Shown here one piece after another: positions 27,951 through 39,395 of a DNA stretch of 64,000 bases. This DNA is from Sarcophilus harrisii (lineage: Eukaryota; Chordata; Mammalia; Dasyuromorphia; Dasyuridae): the NCBI RefSeq assembly GCF_902635505.1, contig NC_045426.1, positions 333,240,374-333,304,373 of the forward strand, in the 5' to 3' direction. The notes under the pieces are model-generated. The model did not search any database and had not been told where the DNA came from. It was given only the letters and a program-made list of their open reading frames with translations. Numbering within the stretch: the first letter of the stretch is position 1; each line of letters starts with the position of its first letter. The translations under genes and the position numbers were made by a program.

Positions 27951-30355
27951 CAGAGTCACTTTTTCTCTTCCAGGCATTTAAAAAAAATGTTACAACAACC
28001 CTCTTTTCTTTCTTTTTTCAATTCCTGTTCTTAGTTCTCCTCTCTCTCACAAATTTCTCCCACCAAAATTTTTATTTAAAAATATCTCCTTTGTAGCAAA
28101 TACGTATAATGAAGCAAAACAAATCCACATATTGTCCAAGTCTGAAAATCTGCATCTTAATCTGCCTCTTTAATCTGTCAGGTGATTGGTAGCATGCTTT
28201 ATCATCAATCCTTTTCGAGTAGTGGTTGATTGACCTTTATGGCAAAAACATCACAATTCTATTTGAATATGTGCTATTGGCACACCCAACTTCCCCTATC
28301 CTCTCAAAAATTTATTTCCACCTTTTGTCACCTTTGCAATTTTTCAGTGTGTGATGAAAAATGTCAAAAATATTTTGATATTGGTGGGTTTGGAGCAATC
28401 TTTCATAAGGTTGTTATAGATTACAATTCCTTCTTTTTTTTTGAGAAACCTTTGTTTATATCCTTTGGCTACTTGTCTACTTAGAGAATGGCCTTTGGTC
28501 TTACATGTTTGAGTTAGTTTGCTATATATCTTGGATAGCTGGACCTTATCAGAGATATTTTTAAAATTTTAATTCAATTTTTATTATATTTTAAGTTCCA
28601 AACTCTCTTCCTACCTTCCTACCTCACACTATACTTTTTTTCCTTTTTTGGCACTTAACAATATTTTTTCCAATTACATGTAAAGATTGTTTTCAACAAT
28701 TTTTTCACTTAACATCATTTAAAAATTATATGTAAAGGTAGCTTTCAACATTCACTTTTGTAAGATTTTGAATCCAGAATTCTTTTTTCTTCCTTCCTTC
28801 CCTTCCCTCTCCCCAAGACAGCAAACAATCTGGTATAGGTTATACATGGTTTTTTTTAAACATATTTTAATAATACTCATGTTGTAAAACAAAAAATCAG
28901 AACCAAAGGGGAAAACACACAAAAAAGAATAAAAAAACAAACAAAAACAAAGGTGAAAATAGTATGCTTCAATTTACATTCAGTCTCCATAGATCTTTCT
29001 CTGGATATAGATAGCATTTTCTGTTCCAAGTCTATGTAATCATCTTGGATCACTGTTTTGCAAGTCCATCAGAATTGATCACTACACAATCTTGCTATTA
29101 CTGTGTACAGTGTACATTTGGCTCTGCTCACTTTATTCAGCATCAATTCATGTAAGTCTTTCCAGGATTTTCTGAAATCAGCCTGCTCACCATTTCTTAT
29201 ATAGAGCAATAGTATCCATAGCCATTCCCCAAATGATGGGCTTCCATTCAGTTTCCAATTCCTTGCCACCACAAAAAAGAGCCGCTACAAACATTTTTGC
29301 ACATAAGGGTCCTTTCCCCTCTTTTATGAAGTTTGGCCCTGCTGGATCAAAGGATATGCACAGTTTTATAAGCCTTTGGGCATAATTTCAAATTGCTCTC
29401 AAGAATGGATGGATTAGTTCATGATTCCATCAGCAATACATTAGTATCCCAATTTTTCAGCATCCCCTCCAACATTTATCTTTATTTTTTCCTATCATCT
29501 GATAGGTGTGAGGTGGTATCTCAGATCAACATTCATTTTTGTAAAATTTTGAGTTTCAAGTCTTTCTCCTTCCTTTCCCTCCTCAAGATAGCAAGCAATC
29601 AAATATAGATTTTATATGTCATATTTCCATGTTAGTCATGTAAAAGATGAATCAGAACAAAAGGTTAAAACTATGAGAAAAAAACAAAAAACAATTTTTT
29701 ACAAGTGAAAATAGTATGCTTCAATATGCATTCAAACTCTATAGTTCTTTGTCTGGATAGGAATGGCACTTTCCATCGCAAGCTTTTTTCATAATTGTCT
29801 TGGATCACTGTATTGTTGAGAAGAGCTAAGTCTATTGTAGTTGATCCTCACACAATCTTGCTGTACTGTGTACAATGTTCTCTGAGTTCTGCTCACTTTA
29901 CTCAGCATCAGTTTATATAATTCCAGGTTTTTCTGAAATCTCTCTGCTCATCATTTCTTATAGAACAATAGTGTTTTTTTATATTCCTATACCAAAACTT
30001 GTTCAGCCATTCCTCAATTTATGGGAATCCCCTCAATTTCCAATATTTTGCCACCACAAAAAGAGCTGCTACTGATGTTTTTGTATGTGTGGGTCCTTCT
30101 CTCTTTTATATGATCTCTTTAGGATACACAGTAGTGGTAGTGTTGGATCAAAAGGTATGCAGAATTTTATAGCCCTTTGGGCATAGTTCCAAGTTGCTCT
30201 CCAGAATGGTTGGATCAATTTACAACTTCACTAACTGTGCATTAATGTCCTAGTTTAGCCACATGCCCTCCAACATTTGTCATTCCCTTTTCCTGTCATG
30301 TTAGCCAATATTATTGGTGTTAGGTGGTACCTCAGAGTTGTTTTTATTTGCATGC
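27951..30355 (-). mobile_element. cluster of L1 3' copies, all antisense, from several ages
   Basis: An older L1 family piece (27951-28560, including CCTTTGTAGCAAATACGTAT and GACCTTATCAGAGATATTT), then L1 3' ends at about 28560-29525 and 29525-30355. ORF2 C-terminal words (ARNWKLNGSPSFGEW) and the TTGCTCTC-AAGAATGG region recur on the minus strand. Frames are broken; none is complete. Confidence 0.72.
29695..29798 (-). repeat. inverted repeat arm 1 (part of L1 3' UTR)
   Basis: The stretch ACAAGTGAAAATAGTATGCT…AATGGCACTTTCCATCGCAA is the near-exact reverse complement of 31202-31307, with the same unusual variants (TTTGTCTGGATAGGAATGGC) compared with other L1 copies here. Confidence 0.8.
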
Positions 30356-32035
30356 AAAGTAATCAACAACTTTATTTCTTATCCTAGTTGCATTAATATT
30401 GTATGAGCCCAAACTATTCAATTTAATGCAATCAAAATGGCCTATTTTATTTTTTATGGTCACCTCTATCCCTTACTTGGAAATGTTTTCTATCAGAAGG
30501 ACTAAGAGAATACTATACTATATCCTACGCCCCCACCTCAGAGTCCAAAGTGAGGGTAGCCTTAAAGTTGTCCTGGGTCAGAAGATGGGGGTTTCTCAGG
30601 ATGCCAGAATCTGAAGGACTAAGACAAAATTGGGAAAGGAGAGGGACAAGGCTTTCAATCCAGGTAGATCTGTACCAAGGATCAGGAGACATGTTACTAA
30701 GAATTGAGGGAAATGTGGCAATTGAGTGAACCACACTGACTCCAGAGCTAGCCCAGTTCCCTTTTCGTTTAATTATGGGTCTAGTCCAATTTCTGTTTTA
30801 TGAAAAAACTATTTTTCAATTATGGGAATTGTGAGAAAGTTTTAATTTACTGTTCAAACCCAGCCCTGCATGACTGGGAAGCCAAACCACTTCTCCCTGT
30901 TGCTTAGAGATCTTTAAGTAAGCACCCAGATGATGCTTATCAGAAATCCGGTCAGATCCAAAGACTGATAAAAGTTTTCTCACAAATTACATCAATATAG
31001 TCACTTATCTTATGGAATCTGTCTCATTAAATCTTGGGTCTTTTGCATCATATTATATAGTCATGGATTAGGACTCTGTGTCCCTTCCTGGTGCATCCTT
31101 CCCAATGTACTTCTGAACAAAGTCCATCTAATGTTCCACTTGGTCCAGAAGGCCTAGGAGATTTTGGCATTGCACTTTGAGCTATAATAAGGTTGGGGGG
31201 CACAATTATAAAAAAAAACTTGCAATGGAAAGTGCCATTCCTATCCAGACAAAGAACTATAGAGTTTGAATGGATATTGAAGCATACTATTTTCACTTGT
31301 AAAAAAATCCTGACTTTGCAACAGGATCCAGAAACTGGATTTTCAGTCCTTCCCCACATTAGAAGAAACTGAGCTTCTAAAGAACAGAAATGATGAGTTA
31401 AATTATTAGCCCCGGATTATGTGCTGAGGACTGTACTACCAATGACTACATCCCTAGCTGCATCTGCCTGAATCTCCCCAGCAGATGTGGAGAGCATTTT
31501 TCATTCTGCTTTGTCCCAGAAGTAAAAACTGCTCTCACTATACCTACTTGCCTGGTGGTCACCTCCTAAGGTTGGTAGATAGGCAGGAAGAGTTGACCAT
31601 TAATAATAATAATTATAATGCTGCAATAATAACAACATTATCAACTCCAAGATTTGGGGGGAAGGATTGGGGCACATAGAAGGTTTATCCAACAGCCCAA
31701 TCAGTCTCCATGTCCTATTACTAAGTCTTGAGTAAACCTCATCTATGCAGGGTGGGAAGATAAACATTCCCCACAGAGCCTACACAGACTCCTGGGTGAT
31801 TGTAGGGGTGGGAAACATTAGTGAAAACAATTACGAGGCAACAGATTGTGCAAACAAAGCCTGCCTTCTATGCTAAGTTTCACTCACTTGCCTGGCTCTT
31901 AGTTGTCGCTGTTGGCCAGGAAGAGTATTTTAAACTTATGCCTTTGATACTCCTTCAACACTTTCTTCATGGCGAGTGGATTAGCCTCTCCAATTGTTCC
32001 ATTGCCAGCTTGGCAGCAATCACATTAAACCACAT
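30356..32035. other. intergenic DNA, mostly unassigned
   Basis: L1-like wording may continue to about 30500. Apart from the inverted-repeat arm at 31202 and an (AAT)n-like run at 31600-31635, nothing was recognised. Confidence 0.3.
31202..31307 (+). repeat. inverted repeat arm 2 (isolated L1 3' UTR piece)
   Basis: About 105 bp, reverse complement of 29695-29798 with a handful of differences. It has no other L1 sequence next to it, so it looks like a copied fragment, not an independent L1 insertion. Confidence 0.8.
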
Positions 32036-32036
32036 T

Positions 32037-32405
32037 CCTCCTTCCTCTCCCGATCTCTTCTCCTCTTCCTTTTTCTCTTCCTCTCCTTCCTCTCTTCCAT
32101 CTCCCCTTTTCTTCCCAGTCTTTCTTCTCTCCCTGGCTCTCTCCTTTCCTCTTCATCCCCTTTTCTGTTCCTCTTTTTCTTCACCTTTTTCTTTCACCTC
32201 TCTTTTTGTCCGCTTCTCTCTCTCTCCCCCACTTCTCTTTTTTATATTTTTCCTTTCTTCCTCTTCCTCCTCCCCTCTCTTTCCTACTTCTTTTTCTTTT
32301 CATTCTTCTTCCTCCTCTCTTTTTCCATTCCTCTTTGTTCTCCTTTCCTTCTTCTTTCATCTTTTTACAATGCTTTTCCTTCTTTTCTCTCCTTCCCATT
32401 CTTAC
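32037..32405. repeat. polypyrimidine tract (about 370 bp, C/T on the + strand)
   Basis: Almost entirely C and T on the + strand with rare A or G. The long open frames across it (serine, leucine, phenylalanine and proline only) are composition artefacts, not genes. Confidence 0.9.
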
Positions 32406-32423
32406 TATAACATATATTGATCC

Positions 32424-32441
32424 TGCCAGCAGATGGCAGCC
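32424..32441 (+). promoter_or_regulatory. candidate CTCF binding motif
   Basis: CCAGCAGATGGCAG at 32426-32439 matches all 14 positions of the CTCF core consensus CCASYAGRKGGCRS apart from none. It lies between GRID2IP and SLC5A11, just after the polypyrimidine tract, in DNA that is not an obvious repeat. Binding is inferred from the motif alone. Confidence 0.5.
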
Positions 32442-32849
32442 ACAATCAGATACAAACCAGGACTAAGTTCTTTAGATGCTGGAAGCCATAGACAGAAAGG
32501 ATAAGCCAAAAGGAGCACAGTGAAGGAATAAAGGGATGGAAATGAATGGTCCCGAAAGGCCATTACGCTCTCATTTCTGTAATAGGCTGATTAACCCAAA
32601 TCTTGCAGAATTCCCAATGGGCTGAGAGCAGTTCACTGGTAGCCAATCATGGCTCAAAGGTCCAATCCATCCTTGTCGTTTGTTGTTTGGTGCTGGCTTG
32701 AGCAGTACCCCGGAAGATAGAACAGGTACCAAGATTGGAGACAGATGGCAACACATCCACCTGGCCACTTAGAGCAGGAATAATGAGGGCTGTCCAAGGA
32801 CACTGTTAGCCCCAGAGTCAGAAGAGACAATATTATCTAAGTTATGTCA

Positions 32850-33012
32850 AGATGGCCCATGGCTACATGGCGCAGTAGACATCGTCCTATTTGCCTCAGT
32901 TTCCTAATCTGTAAAATGAGCTGGAGAAGGAAGTGACAAACCATTCCAATATCTTTACCAAGAAAACTCCAAATGGGGTCGTGAAGAGTCAATTACAATA
33001 GGACAACAATAA
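32850..33012 (+). mobile_element. marsupial tRNA-derived SINE, long form with centre missing
   Basis: A head-like CATGGCTACATGGCGCAGTA joins directly to TTGCCTCAGTTTCCTAATCT, then GAGCTGGAGAAGGAAGTGAC, CCAAATGGGGTCGTGAAGAG and a CAATA-rich tail. The usual middle (ACCTGAGTTCAAAT…) is missing. Confidence 0.7.
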
Positions 33013-33317
33013 TGTCAGTATTCATACATGAAATCGAAAGGCAATTTAGGAGATGTACAATTGAAGGATTATTGGGTCTCCTGGGCACCCCAGGGCTTTT
33101 TCAATTGTCTTAATTTTAAAGCTATTTAGAAAACTATTCATAGATTATAGAATATAAAATTACATAACTAAAGTTAGTAACCAACCCTGATGTACTGGCA
33201 ACTAACTGCCAAAGGAAAAAAATCTTAATTATAGATTTATTCTTTCCTCAAGGAGTTCAGTGTCCAGCTCACTGTCTTTCTACCCCAACTCCTGCCCTCA
33301 TATAAGATAACTTTGAT

Positions 33318-33438
33318 AAATATATATATATATATATACACACACACATGTATATATATATAGTTATACATATACAGACATGTATGTATAGTTATATATA
33401 TATATATACATATATGCATACATATGCATATATATCAA
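33318..33438. repeat. (TA)n/(CA)n microsatellite
   Basis: About 120 bases of TATA and CACA runs with ATGTATG interruptions. Confidence 0.9.
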
Positions 33439-34829
33439 TGCTCTTTCAAATACTTTAATTTCCCATTTTCTTATTCTCTTCGGTTCTCACAAGGGTTCTG
33501 CTCTCATTCCCTAGGTTTTGTTTCCATTTCTCAGCTACCCTATTGTCCTTGAACATCCTTCAACATCTGGTCCCTTCTCACCCACCAACATTTCTCTGTT
33601 CCTATGGCCTTCTTCTCCCCTGGATGAGCTCTTCCCAGGGCTTCCATTTGGAGAAGGGACCCAAGCTGGTCATGCTTCCTTGCTTTCCCAGCTCTGTTTC
33701 TGACCCCAGATTTCTCCACAATAATCCAACTGGGTCTGCTCCCTTCGTCTCCTTCCCCCACCAAGGTTTATCAGCTAGTCCTCCCCCACCCCCATTCCCA
33801 TTTTACTATAAGCTACTTGTAATCAGAGATTGTCTTTGGTTTTGCTTATATTTATGTCTCTGACACCTAGCAAGTGCTTAAAAAATGCTGCCCATCTCTT
33901 GCTTGCTTTAGGATAACCTTCTCCACTCTAACTCAACATACAGAGATATAACTATAACCTTGATCTTGTTATCATCCGCAAGTATATTCTACTTTTATGT
34001 TCATGAACTATGAAATTCCTTTATCTGATCATAATCTTTAATCATTCTTTCTTTTATGACTTCTAACCCTGATGTCCTTCATCTTTCCTGTTTCCTCCCA
34101 GCCCCAGTTCTTTCCCACCCCATTCACAGACTATATTCTCTTCCCTTCCTTATCTTGACTCTTTGAACTCCCATTTTCTCCTTTCAGATCCTGCCTTGCC
34201 AAACACTAGTTCTAGATTACTCCCACTAAATAAATACTTCCTTTGCTATTGAATGGAACTAGAAGAAATCATGAAATCATGCTTATTGGGTGGGCTACAA
34301 ACTTATGTTATTTTTTCCAAGTGAGGTCTAATTATAGCAAAGTAATCCTTCTATTCCTCTCTAATTAGATGGCTATCTCATTCTCTTCAATAGTTGTTCC
34401 AAACATTTTTATGACTTGCCTATAATGAGACAGTTAATAAATGGCAAAATTTGAATCCAAAGCAGGTCTTCTAACTCCAAATCCAGTTTCCCTTTCATTA
34501 TATTGTCCTGTAAATCTAGTTACTATTGTGTTTTTTTTTTAATTAAACATTGCTCTGGAAAAAAAAATCAAAGAAATAAACAGGTACTTTTTAAATCTTT
34601 CTCATTAATCCTTATGTCTAATCACTAATTACTACCTAAACTAACTTTAATTTTCTCTATAGGCCCAAACTTCAATCTGTTTATCATGAATATTTTTATG
34701 AGTCAAAATAAATTCCCAAAATCTGCCCAAGATTTCGGTGTTTTAGCACTGAAGGCAAATTTTGTCAAATGAGTCTTTATCCCAATATTCGAGATGTGTG
34801 AACAGCGCAACTACTTTTGTTTTTTTTTT
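33439..34829. other. intergenic DNA, pyrimidine-rich, unassigned
   Basis: LINE2-like 3' wording at about 33800-33890 and a CORE-SINE piece at about 34405-34505. No coding region was recognised. Confidence 0.35.
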
Positions 34830-35570
34830 TCAGAATGTTGTGTATATAATCTGTTTTACTAGTCAATCTTTCTGTTTTTTATCCAGAAACAAATTATTTT
34901 GATAATCACTGCCTTGTATAATGTATATGATGTCTGGTATTACTTGGCCTCCTTCCTTTCTATTTTTAAAAAAATTATTTCTCTTAAAATTCTTGATCTT
35001 TCTTCAGATCTTGTTATGTTTTCCTAGTTCTATGAAGTAATCTTTTAGTAGTTTGGTTAGTATGGCAGTGAACAGGCAAATTAAATTAGGAAGTATAGTC
35101 ATTATATTGACTTGACTTATCCAGGAATAACTACTATTTCTTCAATTATTTAGTTCTGTCTTTGTCTCCATAAAGTATTTTACATTTGCATTGTACAAGT
35201 TTTGGTAGTTATGCATTCTATAGTATTTTTAAGTAGAATTTCTCTCTCTCTTTGTGCTGGGTTTTATTGGTAATGACAGTTGTTTGTACAGTTGCTAGAC
35301 TTTGAGTAAAAAGACAAGAATTTAAATCCAATCTGGAGTCTCTTCATCTCTATCTGCCTCAATTGCCTCATCTGTAAAATGGGATTATAATAGAACATGT
35401 CTCTTAAGGTTATTGTGAGGATAAAATGAAATAATATTTGTGAAGAGCTTTGTAAGTCTTAAAGTTCTATGTAAATTCTGTTGTTATTATTTCTTGAAAT
35501 GTAGATGGTATATTTGAATTAAATATCCTACAACTTGGCTGAAGTGGGTTTTTTTCAGATTAATGAACTA
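34830..35570 (-). mobile_element. old L1 ORF2 (reverse transcriptase region) split by a CORE-SINE
   Basis: Wording such as GATGTCTGGTATTACTTGGC, TTCCTAGTTCTATGAAGTAA, TTGGTTAGTATGGCAGTGAA and ATATCCTACAACTTGGCTGA follows the minus strand of L1 ORF2. A CORE-SINE at about 35295-35485 lies inside it. Strongly decayed. Confidence 0.5.
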
Positions 35571-36720
35571 ATTAATGTCTACTAATTAACTAATTTTCCT
35601 GAAGTTCAAACCTGTAAATATGTCTCAATTAAAGTAAAGGTCTATTTTCTTTTAAAGGAAACTTTCCTACTATAGATCCATGTTTACCAACTTTCAAATG
35701 CATAAACATATTTTTAAACAGAAATATAAAGGAATTTCTCTATAATTCGAGATTGCATTCAACCAGACAGAAGCTGGAAGAGTTTTTCCCCAGGAAAAAA
35801 CACTCATATACAAAGTTAAATAAAGGTAGTCTGGTAGAAAACATTTTTGTTAGTTTTTGAGGTGTTCTAGCTATTAGGACTAAATCTTAGTAGCATTATC
35901 CTGTCTTTTTGTTTCTTTTCTTGCTTCTGTAGCACAGAAACACATCTAAGAGCAACAGGGAGCTAAAACCACAGAGAAACTAATACCATTCCTCTTATTA
36001 AGTCAGAGTAGTCGCTAAGAAACCTAGTAAACAACAGTGAAATCATCATAACTTGAATTTTAGTGCCATTTTATGGTTCACGAAAATGCTTTACCATTTG
36101 TTATCTCATTTACACAGTTATATCTTGTATGTGCGTAGTTGTTTCCTACTCCATTAAAATTCAGGTTCTTTGAGGGCTGGGACTTTTGTCTTTCTTTGTA
36201 TTCCCAGTGCTTAGCTCAAAGTAGGTGCTTCATAAAAGTTTGATGAATAACTGACCCACTTCCCCATGGAATTGTCCTCATTTCTCTAAAGTACAAAAAT
36301 GTACTTTTTTTCATAAAGTACATGTTGCAAGTATTACTCAACATATTTAGCATATGATGATGAAGGTCAGAGAAATGAAAGAACTTTCCCTTTGCTACAC
36401 AGTAAGTACTAGATTTGAGGCTCCACCCTCTGATATTAAGTCCCATATTCTTTCCAGGTGTTTTATTATTATTATTATTATTATTACTCAAGCCTCCACT
36501 AAAGTCCTATTCCATGGGTTGCAGAGCCAAATCAGGTTCTTGAAGGCAATGGCAGCAGAGCAAAAGTTAGCTAGTTCCCATTAGGTTGGAAAATCTATAA
36601 ACACAGATGTGACTACATCTGTCTACTGAGGAGCAGTCTAGCTAAGTTTAAAGAGTTCTCTTCTAGAAAAGTAGGGCATCAACTGATAAACTTTAGGAGT
36701 CAAGTAATTCATAAAGACCA
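35571..36720. other. intergenic DNA, unassigned except LINE2-like end
   Basis: LINE2-like 3' wording GGTTCTTTGAGGGCTGGGAC…GTAGGTGCTTCATAAA at about 36160-36245. Nothing else was identified. Confidence 0.35.
36463..36486. repeat. (ATT)n microsatellite
   Basis: Eight ATT units. Confidence 0.9.
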
Positions 36721-37447
36721 TGGCAGCTGGGTGATTCCATTGTGCACAAAGTGCTGGGCCTGGGGGGAAGACCCAAGTACAAATCCTGCCTCAAATACTT
36801 ACTAGCTATGCCGCCCTGGGAAAATCTTTTTGAAGTGATATTAGGGACCATGTGAATGTGGAGTAGAAATATGAAACAGATTTGGGAGAGCAACATGGAG
36901 CAACCATGACATAGGCATTTATCACAGGTTACAAAGATTTGCCATTCATCCCATGAAATAGCTCACAGACTTAACCAAATATGATTCAGCAAGACAGAAT
37001 CAGACTTATTAAGCAACCAGATTTTTGGAGGCTTTAAAGAGTCCCAGGGAGCAGGGGATAGGGTAGGATCTAGGAGAAAAATCAGGGAGGAGTTTAGTTG
37101 TTTAAATATATGCTAACCAAAACAATCTCAGAGGTTAGAGGCAGGATGGATGGATTAATTATGGACTCCAGCTTCACATCATTCTCTGCTAACAAGATAG
37201 TCTGGGGAAAAAAAAAGATGTCTGACCTAATTATGATTGACAATAGGAACAAGATAGGTTCCTTTTAGCAATTCCTGAGAATGACCTGATTTAGAGTTTC
37301 CATCATTTTAATCTCTGTCTGCCTCAGTTTCCATAACTGTAAGATGGCGCTTATATCAGCAACTATTTCCTAGGGGTAGTGAGGATCAAATGGGGTAATA
37401 TTTGAAAAGTTCTTAGTATCTGGCACATAGTAGGTACTAAATAAATG
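36721..37447 (+). mobile_element. SINE split in two by a later insertion
   Basis: The head half (about 36721-36826, GGCAGCTGGGTGATTCCATT…ACTAGCTATGCCGCCCTGGG) and the tail half (about 37316-37447, AATCTCTGTCTGCCTCAGTT…GGTACTAAATAAATG) read as one SINE interrupted at the usual CTGGGCAAGTCACTTAATCT point. Confidence 0.65.
36831..37315 (-). mobile_element. probable solo LTR (fossil endogenous retrovirus) inside a SINE
   Basis: A 485-bp block with TG…CA ends flanked on both sides by TTTT, interrupting a SINE. On the minus strand it has a TATTTAAA box-like motif and later GATAAAT-type signals, as expected of an LTR. No internal retroviral genes accompany it, so it would be a solo LTR. Family not assigned; it must be younger than the SINE it splits. 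Confidence 0.5.
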
Positions 37448-38345
37448 TTCTCTTCTTCCTTCCTCGGTATTTACAAAGGTACAAGAGTGTTAGATATATC
37501 AGTAAAGAGAGATCCCACTACAATAAAATCTATTAATATCCATACAAACTGTTTTCTGATCTTTTTTGATGTCATTATTTGAATAAGAATCCCCTCTAAC
37601 AAAACAGGATAAGATAAAACATGCTTTAAGAAGGAAGAATCTTTGTAATAGAGGGAAAGGAGAGGAGTTTGGGATAGAAGTTGTAAGGAAGGTATCTTGG
37701 GAAGTAGTAATGTGTTTGAGGTTCAGCACCAAATGATGAGACTGAGAAGATCAATTGGCACCAAATGTTGAGGTTCAGTAATGTGATGAATTCACAAAGA
37801 CCTTTCTCTTTGATAAAAGGCAGGGGTTTTTTTATGAGAAGTTACAAACAAAATGAAGAGATACAATAGACACTAGGAATCGTAAATATGAAACAGAATT
37901 GGAAAAGCACATAACAATTAACAATGAAAAAGACAAGTTCCCTAATGGAACTCACAATTAATCAGGAGAAAGAAAATAACTACATGAGGTGGGAATGAGC
38001 AGGCTAAATCCATAGAGGAATTTAGCACTATAAGAAGGAGAAAAGTACCAGGAGTCATAGGAGAGGGGATGGGAAGAAAGATGTCATAAAGCAGAATGCT
38101 GTTTTGAGCTAAGCCAAAAGAATAGAGCAAAGATGGTGTGGACCATAAAGAGATTTATAGAGGAAATTTAACTTCAAAGATCTGACATAAATTAACTTTC
38201 TGATTAGATATAATAAGGTGAGGAAGCTGATCCCCATCGTACCCTTCCCTGCTTGCTTCAGGGAATAATTTTATCAATACTTCAGGCTTTCTCTGCCAAC
38301 CCCACCTAGTGACCCAGGACATCATCAATAGGAGCCCTTGAAAAA
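37448..38345. other. intergenic DNA, unassigned
   Basis: A purine-rich stretch with short open frames; no family features and no named repeat were seen. Confidence 0.3.
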
Positions 38346-38351
38346 AGAGAT

Positions 38352-38493
38352 GTGTGGGCAGCTAGGTGGCACAATGGATAGAGCAGTAGTCCTGAAGTCA
38401 GGAGAACCTGAGTTCAAATCTGGCCTCAGACCAGTATTATTTTTAATACTTCCTGATTATATGACTCTAGGCAAGTCATTTAACCCCAATTTT

Positions 38494-38563
<70 letters not shown>
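38352..38563 (+). mobile_element. tRNA-derived marsupial SINE with a (GA)n tail
   Basis: GGGCAGCTAGGTGGCACAAT…GAACCTGAGTTCAAATCTGG…AGGCAAGTCATTTAACCCCA, then a GA run at 38493-38563 in place of an A-tail. The GA run has expanded at the SINE 3' end. Confidence 0.85.
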
Positions 38564-38568
<5 letters not shown>

Positions 38569-38879
38569 AAAATGAGAATATGACTTCCTAGAGTAGATTA
38601 TGGATGCAATTTCCTGCCCAGGTGAGTAGTGCAGGGATGTCTCTCAAAAGGGTCAAGATCATAGCCTCATCCCCTAAAGAGTCCCCAGGTAGGTTAACAA
38701 GTCCGGTTTGTCTAGAGAAAATCTCTGGAAGAGTGAGTAAACAAAAGGATAAGAGTTACATCGTGAAGCCAGGGATTCCCAAAATACATACCTACAAACA
38801 AAACCTCGGAACAAAACAGAACTTGTACCCAAAATTAATTAGAATTCCTAGGAGAAATAATGTGGTTTTTCAAAGATGA

Positions 38880-39395
38880 TTTTAAAATGGTCTTGTAAAA
38901 ATTGTGAATATGATAAAGGAAAAAATAGAAAAGAAATATGTTAAGGAGGAGAGATTTGGAAAGAAAATTAGCAACTTGGCACAAGAGGTACAAAACCTTA
39001 CCCAAATTACAGAAACTTAGAATGGGTCAAATCAAAGTGAATAACACCATAAGACAATAAAAGAAATAAGAAACAGTCAAAAGATTAAAAAAAGAAAATA
39101 AACAGTATTTCTTATCAAAAACAGATCTGGAAAACAGATCAAGAAAAGATAATTTAAGAATCACTGGATTAATTAGAAGTTATGACCCAAAAAAGGGCCT
39201 AGATATCATATTTCAAGAAATGAAAAACAGCTGCTCAGATCTCTTAGAATGATAGGATAAAGTGAGGCATTCACTTTTTTACTTAAAGAAATCTCCCAAA
39301 AGGAAAACTCCTAGAAACATCATACATATCCAAAATCCAAATTCTAGGTCAAGGATTTAAAAAAAAAAAAAAAAAAAGACTGCAAACAGCCCAAA
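38880..39395 (+). mobile_element. L1 ORF1-like fragment (first copy)
   Basis: The + strand near 39130-39240 reads ENRSRKDNLRITGLIRSYDP-like sequence, resembling the start of the RNA-binding domain of L1 ORF1p (RRNNLRIIG in other L1s). It ends near an A run at 39359-39377. Frames are broken. Confidence 0.5.

Noticed and set aside
31821-32420. Open frame of 199 codons rich in Ser, Leu and Phe
   Set aside because: It is a reading of the polypyrimidine tract; composition alone keeps the frame open.
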